A program made the position numbers and the translations under genes. The notes beneath the pieces were generated by a model that was not told the DNA's origin, did no database searches, and worked only from the letters and a program-made list of their open reading frames with translations. From Roseovarius faecimaris (lineage in GTDB: Bacteria > Pseudomonadota > Alphaproteobacteria > Rhodobacterales > Rhodobacteraceae): DNA of 64,000 nt. Below are positions 28,271 through 36,801 of this stretch, in pieces. How positions within the stretch are numbered: the first letter of the stretch is position 1; each line of letters begins with the position of its first letter. The stretch spans positions 378,501 through 442,500 of the forward strand of contig NZ_CP034348.1 of assembly GCF_009762325.1 (NCBI RefSeq). The letters are read 5' to 3'.

Positions 28271-28426
28271 GCCTTTTGCGGCAGGGCTTGCGCACATGCC
28301 TGTTTGCTCTGCCTGCAAGGCGCAAGCGGTCTTTCCCACCGTTCGCGCCTGCTGCTTTCCGCTTGCCGCATGGGCGGTGTCCTGCGACTCTCAAAACGGA
28401 GCCTTTAGCGCCGGAACCGCGTTTTC

Positions 28427-29563
28427 ATGATCAGCAGCTTTACAGACCGCTGGCAGGCCAAATATGCCGAAACCCTGCTGGCGCAGGGCATGCGCGAAAC
28501 CGGGCACCCACGCCCCCGCCTGACCTTTCGGCTGGCGGTGTGTTGGGTGCTCTCGGTCATCGTGCTGATATCGCCCCTCCTGGTGGGGGGCTTTGGCCTC
28601 GCGGTGATCTGGACCACCTTTCCCAGGGTCTTGCCCCTGATCATCGGGCTGATCCTGCTGGGTTTTGCCTATATCCTTCTGCCGCCGATCAACCGAAACC
28701 ATGCACGCACCTATCGCCGCGAAGAACTGCCGACACTCTTCGCCTTGCTTGATCAGATCGCCGAACGTCTCGGCACCACTGCGCCGGATGGCGTCCATTT
28801 CGACACTGTGTTCAACGCCTATATGGGGCAATACCGGTCTGGTCTGTTCGGGCGGCAAGATTGGATCCTTGGCATTGGCCTGCCGCTCTGGGCGGCGGCC
28901 AGCGAGGCTGAGAAGCTGGCCATTCTCACCCATGAGCTTGGACACAAGGTCAATGACGATCCGCTGCGACAGGGCGCTTTCTTTCAGGCCAAGTCGGTCC
29001 TGACCACCTGGCAGGACACTTTCGAAATGCGGTCCGGCGACGCATTCGGCGGCGCCCTTGCCCAGCTCGTCTTTGCCGCATTTGTCAGCGGATATGATCG
29101 CGTGCTCAGCTGGTTCTCGTTTTTCGAATCGCAGCGCGCCGAGTACCGCGCCGATGCGGCCGCCGCGCGGGTCGCGGGACGCCAGGCCATGCAAAGCGCG
29201 CTCGTGACCCTCACGCGCTAGGACCTGAGCAACCGCGCCATGCTTGACCTCTACCCTTACCGGGACAACCAGAATGGCCGGATTTTCGACCATATGGGCC
29301 ACGCGGTCAGCGAAGCCGACCCGGCCCTTGTCACCCGCTATCTCGACTTGGCTGCCGCCGAGAAACACCGGGTCGACAGCTCCCATCCGCCCACGACCCT
29401 GCGGCTTGCGTTCCTGGAGGCCCTGCCCGGTGGCTGGGATGCCGACCCGCTCGACGCGGCCCGATGTGGCTTTGAGAGCATCGCGGCAGAGATACAGCCG
29501 ATCAAGGACGCTTTAGGCAAGGCATTGATGGAAGACCTTCATGAAACCGAGTTTGATCGCTAG
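28427..29563 (+). pseudogene. M48 family metallopeptidase interrupted by an in-frame amber codon
   Basis: Two open segments lie in the same frame, separated only by TAG at 29219-29221. The first 264 residues hold two membrane helices (about 36-85), the zinc motif THELGHKV (His169, His173), and the third-ligand region ESQRAEYRADAAAA. The second segment continues as DLSNRAMLDLYPYRDNQN and ends with SSHPPTTLRLAFLEAL, a C-terminal block of this membrane-protease type. Together they give 378 codons. One base change, readthrough, or a sequencing error could explain the stop. If real, the product is cut after the catalytic domain and may be inactive. Confidence 0.8.
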
Positions 29564-29577
29564 TCCCGAAGGGCCAC

Positions 29578-29601
29578 GGGGGAGTATCAACCCCACCCTA
29601 C
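29578..29601. repeat. Dispersed repeat, short copy ending CACCCTAC
   Basis: GGGG and CCCC pair around AGTATCAA and are followed by ACCCTAC, the same ending as the other copies. It lies 15 bp after the M48 remnant and before imuA. Confidence 0.55.
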
Positions 29602-29656
29602 ACCCCGCCGATTTAACCGGTGGCCCTTCCGGCATTGCGTGATACCTTGGTGACCC

Positions 29657-30226
29657 ATGACACGGCCAGACCCACATATCACGCTCTTGCCCGGCGCGCC
29701 TCTGCGACTTGCCCGCTGCCACGAGGCCGAAGGGCCGGGGGCCACCGGCTTTGCCCTGGCTCTGGCCGCAATGCTTGACGGGCCGCTGCTCTGGATCGCG
29801 CAAAGCTGGACGCCGGAACAGCTCAACCCCGTGGGCATCAGCCGCTATATTGACCCTGCGCGTCTTCTGCTGGTCACCCCAAAGGATCAGGACGATGCCC
29901 TTGCCGTCGCCGAAGACGCCTTGCGCGCAGGGGCCGTCCGCCTCGTGATTGTCGAAGTCACCAAACCGCTCTCGCTTCTGGCTGGGCGCCGCCTGCAACT
30001 GGCCGCCGAAGCGGGGCGGACAACCGCGCTCTGTCTCATTCCCGAAGGTGCCGGCTCCAACGCCGCCGATACCCGCTGGCATTGCGCCCCGGTTTTCGAC
30101 CCTGCGGACTCGACTCACGCGCGGTGGGAAATTATAAAGAACAAAAAAGGAACATTAGCCGCCTTTACCGTGCACTGGGATGAGCAAACGCGTCGTATCT
30201 CTCTGGTTTCCCCGCCTGGCCAGTGA
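29657..30226 (+). CDS. imuA: ImuA-family mutasome protein
   Basis: A 189-residue RecA/SulA-like protein of the ImuA family, the partner of ImuB and DnaE2 in damage-induced mutagenesis. The fold is suggested by FALALAAMLDGPLLWIAQSW, then RLLLVTPKDQDDALAVAEDAL and RLVIVEVTKPLSLLAGRRLQ. The assignment leans strongly on context: its 3' end overlaps imuB by 47 bp and dnaE2 follows. No GTTC-N7-GTTC LexA box was found upstream. Confidence 0.82.
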   Translation: MTRPDPHITLLPGAPLRLARCHEAEGPGATGFALALAAMLDGPLLWIAQSWTPEQLNPVGISRYIDPARLLLVTPKDQDDALAVAEDALRAGAVRLVIVEVTKPLSLLAGRRLQLAAEAGRTTALCLIPEGAGSNAADTRWHCAPVFDPADSTHARWEIIKNKKGTLAAFTVHWDEQTRRISLVSPPGQ

Positions 30227-31646
30227 CCGGGCTCTGCGGGTGCGCCCTGTCTCCGGCCCCTTCGCTCTGACCCTGCACGAGCGTAACACCGAGCGGCTCT
30301 ATTGCCTCAATTCGCAGGCCGGGGCGCAAGGGCTTTCCTGTGGCATGGGCCTTGCCGATGCCCGCGCCATCTGCCCTGATCTGCAAACCCGCCCGGCCGA
30401 CCCGCCCGCCGATGCGCGTTTTCTGCGGATCCTTGCCCGCTGGGCCACGCGTTATTGTCCCTGGGTGGGGCTGGATGGGCGTGACGGGCTGTCGCTCGAT
30501 ATCACCGGCTCTGCGCATCTTGTCGGCGGCGAGGCGGCGCTGCTCGATGACCTGCACATGCGCCTCACCCGTGCAGGGCTGCATGTCCGTAGCGGCCTTG
30601 CGGACACCAGGGGCGCGGCCTGGGCCATCGCGCATTACGGCAAAGGCATCGCCCCGCCGGGTGCGGCACGCAGCAGCCTCACCGATCTGCCGGTTTCCGC
30701 CCTGCGCCTGCCAGAGGCCACCGTCATCGCCCTGCAACGGCTTGGACTGCGCACCATTGGCGAGCTGCTGGATCTGCCGCGCGCCAGCCTCACCCGCCGC
30801 TTTGGCCGCGACGTGGTGATGCGGCTCGAGCAGGCGCTGGGGGATCAGCCCGAACAGGTCTCGCCCCTGCCTGACCCGCCCCGCTTTGCCGCGCAGATGA
30901 CATTGCCCGAGCCCATCGGCCTGACCGCCGATGTCATGGCCGGTACCGGGCGGCTGCTCGAACAGGTCTGCACCCGCCTTGCCGAGGCCGAGGCCGGCGC
31001 CCGCGCCCTGCGCCTCACCCTGCGCCGGGTCGACCAGGCCAGTTGCGAGGTCGAACTGCGCCTCGCCCGCCCCCTGCGTGACGCACGCCGCATCCTGCCG
31101 CTTTTCGAACGCGGGGTGAGCGCGGTGGACGCAGGTTTCGGCATCGACCAGCTCCGGCTGGAGGCCACCCGGGTCGACCCCCTCCCGGCGCAGCAGCTCA
31201 GCCCCCTGCGCTCCGCCGATCAGGACACGCTCAATGACCTGATCACCCGCATCGGCAGCCGCATCGGCCTCGACAATATCCGCCGCTTCCTGCCCGCCGA
31301 CAGCCACATCCCCGAACGCGCCTTCCTCATCGCTCCCGCGGCCTATTCGGACCCCTCCGGCTCCTGGGTGGCCCTGCGCCCGCGCCCCCTGCGCCTCTTT
31401 GCGCCCGAACCCATCGCAGGTCAGGGCCCGCGCCCGCCCCGCCGCTTCCGCTGGCGGCGCATGTCGCTCTCCACCGGCCGCGCCACCGGGCCGGAACGCA
31501 TCGCCCCCGAATGGTGGCTCTCCGACGAAAGCTGGCGCACAGGGATGCGCGACTACTGGCAGGTCGAAACCCGCCAGGGCCGCCGCCTCTGGATGTATTA
31601 CACTCCGCAATCCCCCGGCTGGTTCGTACAGGGAGAGTTCGCATGA
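30180..31646 (+). CDS. imuB: ImuB, Y-family polymerase-like mutasome subunit
   Basis: A 488-residue protein with the Y-polymerase fold, but without the usual catalytic acids: the N-terminal strand reads RVVSLWFPRL and the palm shows GLDGRDGLSLDITG rather than the DE pair. This is typical of ImuB, a non-catalytic bridge between DnaE2, ImuA and the beta clamp. The helix-hairpin-helix segment ALQRLGLRTIGELLDLPRA is near residue 180. The overlap with imuA suggests coupled translation. Confidence 0.9.
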   Translation: MSKRVVSLWFPRLASDRALRVRPVSGPFALTLHERNTERLYCLNSQAGAQGLSCGMGLADARAICPDLQTRPADPPADARFLRILARWATRYCPWVGLDGRDGLSLDITGSAHLVGGEAALLDDLHMRLTRAGLHVRSGLADTRGAAWAIAHYGKGIAPPGAARSSLTDLPVSALRLPEATVIALQRLGLRTIGELLDLPRASLTRRFGRDVVMRLEQALGDQPEQVSPLPDPPRFAAQMTLPEPIGLTADVMAGTGRLLEQVCTRLAEAEAGARALRLTLRRVDQASCEVELRLARPLRDARRILPLFERGVSAVDAGFGIDQLRLEATRVDPLPAQQLSPLRSADQDTLNDLITRIGSRIGLDNIRRFLPADSHIPERAFLIAPAAYSDPSGSWVALRPRPLRLFAPEPIAGQGPRPPRRFRWRRMSLSTGRATGPERIAPEWWLSDESWRTGMRDYWQVETRQGRRLWMYYTPQSPGWFVQGEFA

Positions 31647-31734
31647 CCTCCCCTTTCATTGTTCCTCAAATACTCAAATCCCCCACTTGCCACAAACACC
31701 TCCACCGGCCATATCGCGTAGCACCCGCCACAGA

Positions 31735-31765
31735 CCCCGAGGACGACGCAAAGCGGAGGACGAGA
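31735..31765 (+). repeat. Left arm of the inverted repeats flanking dnaE2
   Basis: Thirty-one bases, including CCCCGAGGACGACGC and CGGAGGACGAGA, match the reverse complement of 35172-35204 apart from two single-base insertions. The arm lies 47 bp before the dnaE2 start. Confidence 0.75.
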
Positions 31766-31812
31766 AACAGAGCGTGCGCCTTGCGCACACCTTCGGATCA
31801 GACGGGGATGTC

Positions 31813-34800
31813 ATGAGCTACGCCGAGCTCTGCGTCACCTCCAACTTCTCCTTCCTGCGCGGTTCCTCGCATCCCGAAGAGCTGGTGGCGCGCGCCGCCG
31901 AACTGGGGCTTCACGCCATCGCCATCACCGACCGCAATTCGCTCGCCGGTGTGGTCCGCGCCTATGCGGCCCTGCGGGAGTTGCAGCGCGCGCTTTCCGA
32001 GGCCATCCCGGTACGCTCAACCGTGCAGGTGGACAGCTCTTCGCGCCAGCAGGCTGGCGCGCCTCGCGACGTGCCGCGCCCTGAGACGGCCCGCCTGCCG
32101 CGTCTGATCGTGGGTTGCCGCCTCGTCTTGCGCGACAGCCCGGTTCACTGGCTTGCCCTGCCGCGCGACCGCGCCGCCTATGCGCGGCTCACCCGGCTTC
32201 TGACCCTCGGCAAACGCCGGGCCGAGAAGGGGGCATGCCATCTTGAGCTGTGCGATCTGCTGGAGCACGGCACCGGCATGATCCTCATCGCCCTGCCGCA
32301 AAAGCCCCCCGGCGACAGCGGCGTGCTGAGCCATTTGCGCAAGGCACAGCGCCGTTTTCCGGGCCATGTCTTTCTTGGGGCTGCCCCGCGCTATGACGGC
32401 TCGGATGCGGCGTATCTCGAAGCCTGCACGCTGCTTGCGCGCAAGGCCTCCGCGCCGATGGTGGCGGTGGGCGATGTGCTGATGCACCGCGCGGCCCGCC
32501 GCCAGCTCGCCGATGTGCTCACCTGCCTGCGCGAGGGGATCACGATCGACACGATCGGCACCCGGGCGCTGCCCAATGCCGAGCGCCGCCTCAAGGGCTA
32601 TGCCGATATGATCCGTGTCTTCCGCGACCACCCCGGCGCGCTGCGCCGCTCGGTCGAGATTGCCGACCGATGCAGCTTCTGCCTGAGCGAGCTCAGCTAT
32701 GACTACCCCGACGAGAGCGCCGAGGGAGAGACCCCGCAGGAGCGGCTGGAACGGCTGGCCGGGGAGGGGCTGAGCCGCCGCTATCCGCAGGGTGCGCCCG
32801 AGCGGGTGCGGGTGATGATGACGGGCGAATTGCAGATCGTCGAAAAGCTGGGCTTCGCCGCCTATTTCCTCACCGTGCATGACATCGTGAAGTTTGCCCG
32901 CAGCCGCGGCATCCTCTGTCAGGGGCGCGGCTCGGCGGCCAATTCGATCCTCTGTTACCTCCTCGGCATCACCGATGTCGGGCCCGAGGTGATCTCGATG
33001 GTCTTTGCCCGCTTCGTCTCGGAGCATCGCGGCGAGCCGCCCGATATCGACGTGGATTTCGAACATGAGCGCCGCGAGGAGGTGATCCAGCATATCTATG
33101 AAAAATACGGCCGCCACCGCGCCGGGCTTTGTGCGACGGTGATCCATTTCCGCTCGCGTGCCGCGATCCGCGAGGTGGGCAAGGTGATGGGCCTCTCCCA
33201 GGATGTGACGGCCGGTCTCTCGGGCCAGATCTGGGGCATGTCGAGCAGTGGCGCGGACCCCGCGCGCATCCGCGAACTGGGGCTCGACCCGGATGACCGG
33301 CGGCTGGCGCAGACCATCCGGCTTATCGGCGAGATCATCGGCTTTCCGCGCCATTTGTCCCAACATGTCGGCGGCTTTGTCATCACCCGGGGGCGGCTGG
33401 ATGAGCTCTGCCCCATCGAGAACGCGGCGATGGAGGACCGCACGGTGATCGAATGGGACAAGGACGATATCGACACGCTTGGCATTCTCAAGATCGACGT
33501 TTTGGGCCTCGGCATGCTGACCTGTATCCGCAAGGCCTTTGCCCTGCTTGAGGAGCATGAGAAACAGATGCTTTCCATCGCCACCGTGCCGCAGGCCGAC
33601 ACGGCGACCTATGACATGCTCTGCCGCGCCGATGCGGTGGGGGTGTTCCAGGTCGAAAGCCGCGCGCAGATGAACTTCCTGCCGCGCATGCGCCCGCGCG
33701 AGTTTTACGATCTGGTGATTGAGGTGGCCATCGTGCGCCCGGGGCCCATTCAGGGCGGCATGGTGCAACCCTATATCAAGCGGCGGCAGGGGCTGGAGAA
33801 GGTGACATTTCCGTCGCGTGCGCTCGAAGGCGTGCTGGGCAAGACGCTGGGAGTGCCGCTGTTTCAGGAGCAGGCCATGCAGATCGCCGTGGTGGCCGCC
33901 GGATTCACCCCCGAAGAGGCCGACCGCCTGCGCCGCTCCATCGCCACCTTCCGGCGCATGGGCACGATCAGCAAATTCCGTGACCAGTTCCTCGCCGGTA
34001 TGCTGAAAAACGGCTATTCCCCCGAGTTTGCCGAAAGCTGCTTCACCCAGATCGAGGGCTTTGCCGATTACGGCTTTCCCGAAAGCCACGCGGCGGCCTT
34101 TGCCATGCTGGTCTATGTCTCGTCCTGGCTCAAATGCCACCATCCGGGCGTCTTTGCCTGTGCCTTGCTCAATTCGCAGCCGATGGGGTTTTATGCGCCT
34201 GCCCAGATCGTGCGGGATCTGCGCGAGCACGGCGTGGAGGTGCGCCCCGTCTGCGTCAATGCCAGTGGCTGGGACAATGCGCTGGAACGGCGCGCCGACG
34301 GGGCGCTGGCGCTGCGGCTGGGGTTCCGGCAGATCAAGGGGTTCCGCGAGGAGGATGCAGGCTGGATCGTCGCGGCGCGCGGCAATGGCTATCGCGATCC
34401 GCAAGGTCTGTGGTTGCGCGCGGGCGTGGCCCCTGCCGCGCTGGAGCGGCTGGCCGAGGCCGATGCCTTCACCGATATGGGCCTCACCCGGCGCGACGCG
34501 CTCTGGCAGATCAAGGCGTTGCGCGCGCCGGCACCCTTGCCCTTGTTCAACGACCCCATCGAGGGCGAGGGGATTGTGGAGCCCGAGGTGATCCTGCCCG
34601 CGATGCAGCTGGGCGAGGAGGTGGTGGAGGATTACGTGGCGCTGCGCCTCAGCCTGCGCGCGCATCCGATGGAGCTTTTGCGGCCCGCCATGCCGGGGCT
34701 TTTGCCCCATGCAGAGCTGATCAGCGCGCCGCTGGGCGGGGCGACGGTGTGCGGGCTGGTGATCACCCGGCAGCGGCCCGGGACAGCCTCGGGCGTGATC

Positions 34801-35127
34801 TTCCTGACGCTGGAGGATGAGACGGGGGTGGCCAATGTGGTCGTGTGGCCAAAGGTTTATGAGCGCTTCCGCCGTGCGGTGATGGGGGGGCGGCTGTTAC
34901 GCGTCACGGGCTATCTGCAGCGCGAAGGGCAGGTGGTGCATCTGATCGCGCAAAAGGTCGAGGATATGTCAGGCCGACTGGCGGATCTGGGCCATCCGCT
35001 GGAGGATGCGGTGGGCGTGACGCGCCCCGGTGCCGATGAGGCCCCGCGCCCCGGTCCTGTCCGCCCGTCTGCAAGGCACCCGCGCGAACAGGCGAAAAAG
35101 CTCTTTCCAAGCCGGGATTTTCATTGA
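31813..35127 (+). CDS. dnaE2: Error-prone DNA polymerase DnaE2 (ImuC)
   Basis: A 1104-residue C-family polymerase for translesion synthesis. The N-terminal PHP domain begins CVTSNFSFLRGSSHPEEL and includes ITDRNSLAG. The polymerase acids are in PDIDVDFEHERRE (about 411-423), and QHVGGFVITRG and FPESHAAAFAMLVY follow. A helix-hairpin-helix and an OB fold with GLVITRQRPGTASGV lie towards the C-terminus. The residue 60-95 insert (VDSSSRQQAGAPRDV) is less conserved-looking. The ATG at 31813 is chosen because the preceding open frame is repeat-derived. It is 166 bp after imuB and lies between inverted repeats. Confidence 0.95.
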   Translation: MSYAELCVTSNFSFLRGSSHPEELVARAAELGLHAIAITDRNSLAGVVRAYAALRELQRALSEAIPVRSTVQVDSSSRQQAGAPRDVPRPETARLPRLIVGCRLVLRDSPVHWLALPRDRAAYARLTRLLTLGKRRAEKGACHLELCDLLEHGTGMILIALPQKPPGDSGVLSHLRKAQRRFPGHVFLGAAPRYDGSDAAYLEACTLLARKASAPMVAVGDVLMHRAARRQLADVLTCLREGITIDTIGTRALPNAERRLKGYADMIRVFRDHPGALRRSVEIADRCSFCLSELSYDYPDESAEGETPQERLERLAGEGLSRRYPQGAPERVRVMMTGELQIVEKLGFAAYFLTVHDIVKFARSRGILCQGRGSAANSILCYLLGITDVGPEVISMVFARFVSEHRGEPPDIDVDFEHERREEVIQHIYEKYGRHRAGLCATVIHFRSRAAIREVGKVMGLSQDVTAGLSGQIWGMSSSGADPARIRELGLDPDDRRLAQTIRLIGEIIGFPRHLSQHVGGFVITRGRLDELCPIENAAMEDRTVIEWDKDDIDTLGILKIDVLGLGMLTCIRKAFALLEEHEKQMLSIATVPQADTATYDMLCRADAVGVFQVESRAQMNFLPRMRPREFYDLVIEVAIVRPGPIQGGMVQPYIKRRQGLEKVTFPSRALEGVLGKTLGVPLFQEQAMQIAVVAAGFTPEEADRLRRSIATFRRMGTISKFRDQFLAGMLKNGYSPEFAESCFTQIEGFADYGFPESHAAAFAMLVYVSSWLKCHHPGVFACALLNSQPMGFYAPAQIVRDLREHGVEVRPVCVNASGWDNALERRADGALALRLGFRQIKGFREEDAGWIVAARGNGYRDPQGLWLRAGVAPAALERLAEADAFTDMGLTRRDALWQIKALRAPAPLPLFNDPIEGEGIVEPEVILPAMQLGEEVVEDYVALRLSLRAHPMELLRPAMPGLLPHAELISAPLGGATVCGLVITRQRPGTASGVIFLTLEDETGVANVVVWPKVYERFRRAVMGGRLLRVTGYLQREGQVVHLIAQKVEDMSGRLADLGHPLEDAVGVTRPGADEAPRPGPVRPSARHPREQAKKLFPSRDFH

Positions 35128-35171
35128 CGCGGCCCTGATCCGATTGTGCGCGGTTCCCGCGCGCCGGTTTG

Positions 35172-35204
35172 TCTCGTCCTCCGCCTTTGGCGTCGTCCTC
35201 GGGG
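35172..35204 (-). repeat. Right arm of the inverted repeats flanking dnaE2
   Basis: On the minus strand this 33-bp segment reads as the 31735-31765 element with two extra bases. It begins 45 bp after the dnaE2 stop. Weaker similarity, including a GCGCAC-containing hairpin, extends on the dnaE2 side of both arms. Confidence 0.75.
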
Positions 35205-35294
35205 CGGGTGGAGAGGCGACGCTTTATGCGGAGGGAGGGCGTGTGGCGGGCCGGGCCCCCGGCGGGAGTATTTTAACCAGGAAGACGGAGGGGC

Positions 35295-35861
35295 TCAGGC
35301 GCGCCCGGCCTCGGCAGAGAGGGCCAGCGCGTCGATGCCCAGCGTTTTGAGCGCGGCCTCCCATTTGGTCGCGTCTGCCTCGTCAAAGACCAGCGCGGGA
35401 TCGGCATCGCAGGTCAGCCAGCCGTTCTGCGCGATCTCGCCTTCGAGCTGCCCTGGCCCCCAGCCCGCATACCCCAGCGCAATCAGGGCTTTCAGCGGGC
35501 CGCGCCCCTGCGCGAGATCTTCGAGAATGTCCATCGTCGCGGTCATGGCAAAGCGCGCATCGACGTCCAGGGTCGAGATGGAGCTGTGATAGCCGCGCTC
35601 ATGCAGCACGAAGCCGCGCCCGCTTTCCACCGGGCCGCCGAAATGCACCGGGCGGTTGAACATCTCCGCGCCGATCGAGATCGAAAGCTGCTCCAGCAGG
35701 TCCCTCAGATGCAGATCACCCGTCGGTTTGTTGAGGATCAGCCCCATCGCCCCGTCCGGGGAATGCGCGCACATGAAGACCACCGAATGCGCGAAACGGG
35801 GGTCGCCCATGCCGGGCATGGCAATCAGGAGCTTGCCGGTCAGGTCGATTTCGTCGCTCAC
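35295..35861 (-). CDS. YqgE/AlgH (UPF0301) family protein
   Basis: A 188-residue protein starting at GTG (SDEIDLTGKLLIAMPGM), the usual length for UPF0301. Family marks are GLILNKPTGDL, FNRPVHFGGPVESGRGFVLH and ALGYAGWGPGQLEGEI. AAGGACACCAGG precedes the start. A longer open frame upstream is antisense to the next gene. Biochemical role unknown. It diverges from the DsbD-alpha-like gene. Confidence 0.92.
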   Translation of the reverse strand: MSDEIDLTGKLLIAMPGMGDPRFAHSVVFMCAHSPDGAMGLILNKPTGDLHLRDLLEQLSISIGAEMFNRPVHFGGPVESGRGFVLHERGYHSSISTLDVDARFAMTATMDILEDLAQGRGPLKALIALGYAGWGPGQLEGEIAQNGWLTCDADPALVFDEADATKWEAALKTLGIDALALSAEAGRA

Positions 35862-35994
35862 GCGCCTGGTGTCCTTTGTCACTGCTCCTTTCACAATGGG
35901 GGCGCTGCGCCACTTGTGCAAGGGCAGGCGGCACGCGATCCTCGCCCAAACGTGACTTGGCATTTCAATGCAAACCAGCCATCTGGAAGGAATG

Positions 35995-36801
35995 ATGACA
36001 AAGATACGCATGATGCTGGGCCTGATTCTGGGTCTTGCGGCACCTGTCGCCCAGGCCGGGCCGCTGGACGATGCGCTTGAGGCGCGGATTCTGCCTGGCT
36101 GGCGCATGGCCAACGGGCAGCACATGGCCGCGGTCGAGCTGCACATGGCCCCGGGCTGGAAGACCTATTGGCGCGCACCGGGCGATGCGGGTATTCCGCC
36201 CCGGTTTGACTGGCGCGGCTCGCGCAATCTGGGCGCGGTGGAACCGGTCTGGCCCACGCCCATCGTGATCGATCAGGGCGGCGTGCAGGTGATCGGCTAC
36301 AAGGATCGGGTGATCCTGCCAATGCGCATCAGCCCCGAACGTGCGGGCAAGCCGGTACAGCTCAAGGCCAGCATCGATCTGGGGGTGTGCAAGGATGTCT
36401 GCGTGCCGATTACCCTGTCTCTCTCCGAAGCTCTGCCATCGAACGTCAGCAAACCCGACCCGCATATCACCGCGGCCATGGCCGACCGCCCCTATGCGCC
36501 CTCAGAGGCGGGTGTCGGGCAGGTGCGCTGCGACGTGTCGCCCATCGAGGACGGGCTGCGCCTGAGCGCGTCGGTCGCCATGCCCTCTGCCGGAGGCACC
36601 GAAGTGATGGTGGTGGAACTGGACAACCCGCAGATCTGGGTCAGCCAGGGCGATGCCCGACGCAACGGCGGGCGGCTGAACGCCGAGGCCGAGCTTTACC
36701 ATGTGGACGGCCGGGCCTTCGCGCTCGATCGGTCCGCCGTGCGGATCACCGTGATCGGATCGAACTACGCGGTGGATATTCAGGGCTGTTCGGCGGGCTG
36801 A
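35995..36801 (+). CDS. Exported DsbD alpha-domain-like protein
   Basis: A 268-residue protein with a signal peptide ending near AQA|GPLDD. The body resembles the N-terminal (alpha) immunoglobulin-like domain of DsbD/ScsB, with a possible redox pair in DLGVCKDVCVPI near residue 133. The membrane and thioredoxin domains of full DsbD are absent, so a separate electron donor would be needed. AAGGA precedes the second of two adjacent ATG codons; the first, at 35992, is also possible. Its 3' end overlaps the RND pump gene by 22 bp, tail to tail. Confidence 0.83.
   Translation: MTKIRMMLGLILGLAAPVAQAGPLDDALEARILPGWRMANGQHMAAVELHMAPGWKTYWRAPGDAGIPPRFDWRGSRNLGAVEPVWPTPIVIDQGGVQVIGYKDRVILPMRISPERAGKPVQLKASIDLGVCKDVCVPITLSLSEALPSNVSKPDPHITAAMADRPYAPSEAGVGQVRCDVSPIEDGLRLSASVAMPSAGGTEVMVVELDNPQIWVSQGDARRNGGRLNAEAELYHVDGRAFALDRSAVRITVIGSNYAVDIQGCSAG

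Noticed and set aside
29560-29660. A LexA box (GTTC-N7-GTTC) before imuA
   Set aside because: I looked for it, since imu genes are usually SOS-regulated, but no such site is in the spacer; a GTTC pair near 31623-31641 has 11 nt between, which is not the right spacing.
32017-34710. An 897-codon open frame on the minus strand
   Set aside because: It is antisense to dnaE2, which has full polymerase motifs.
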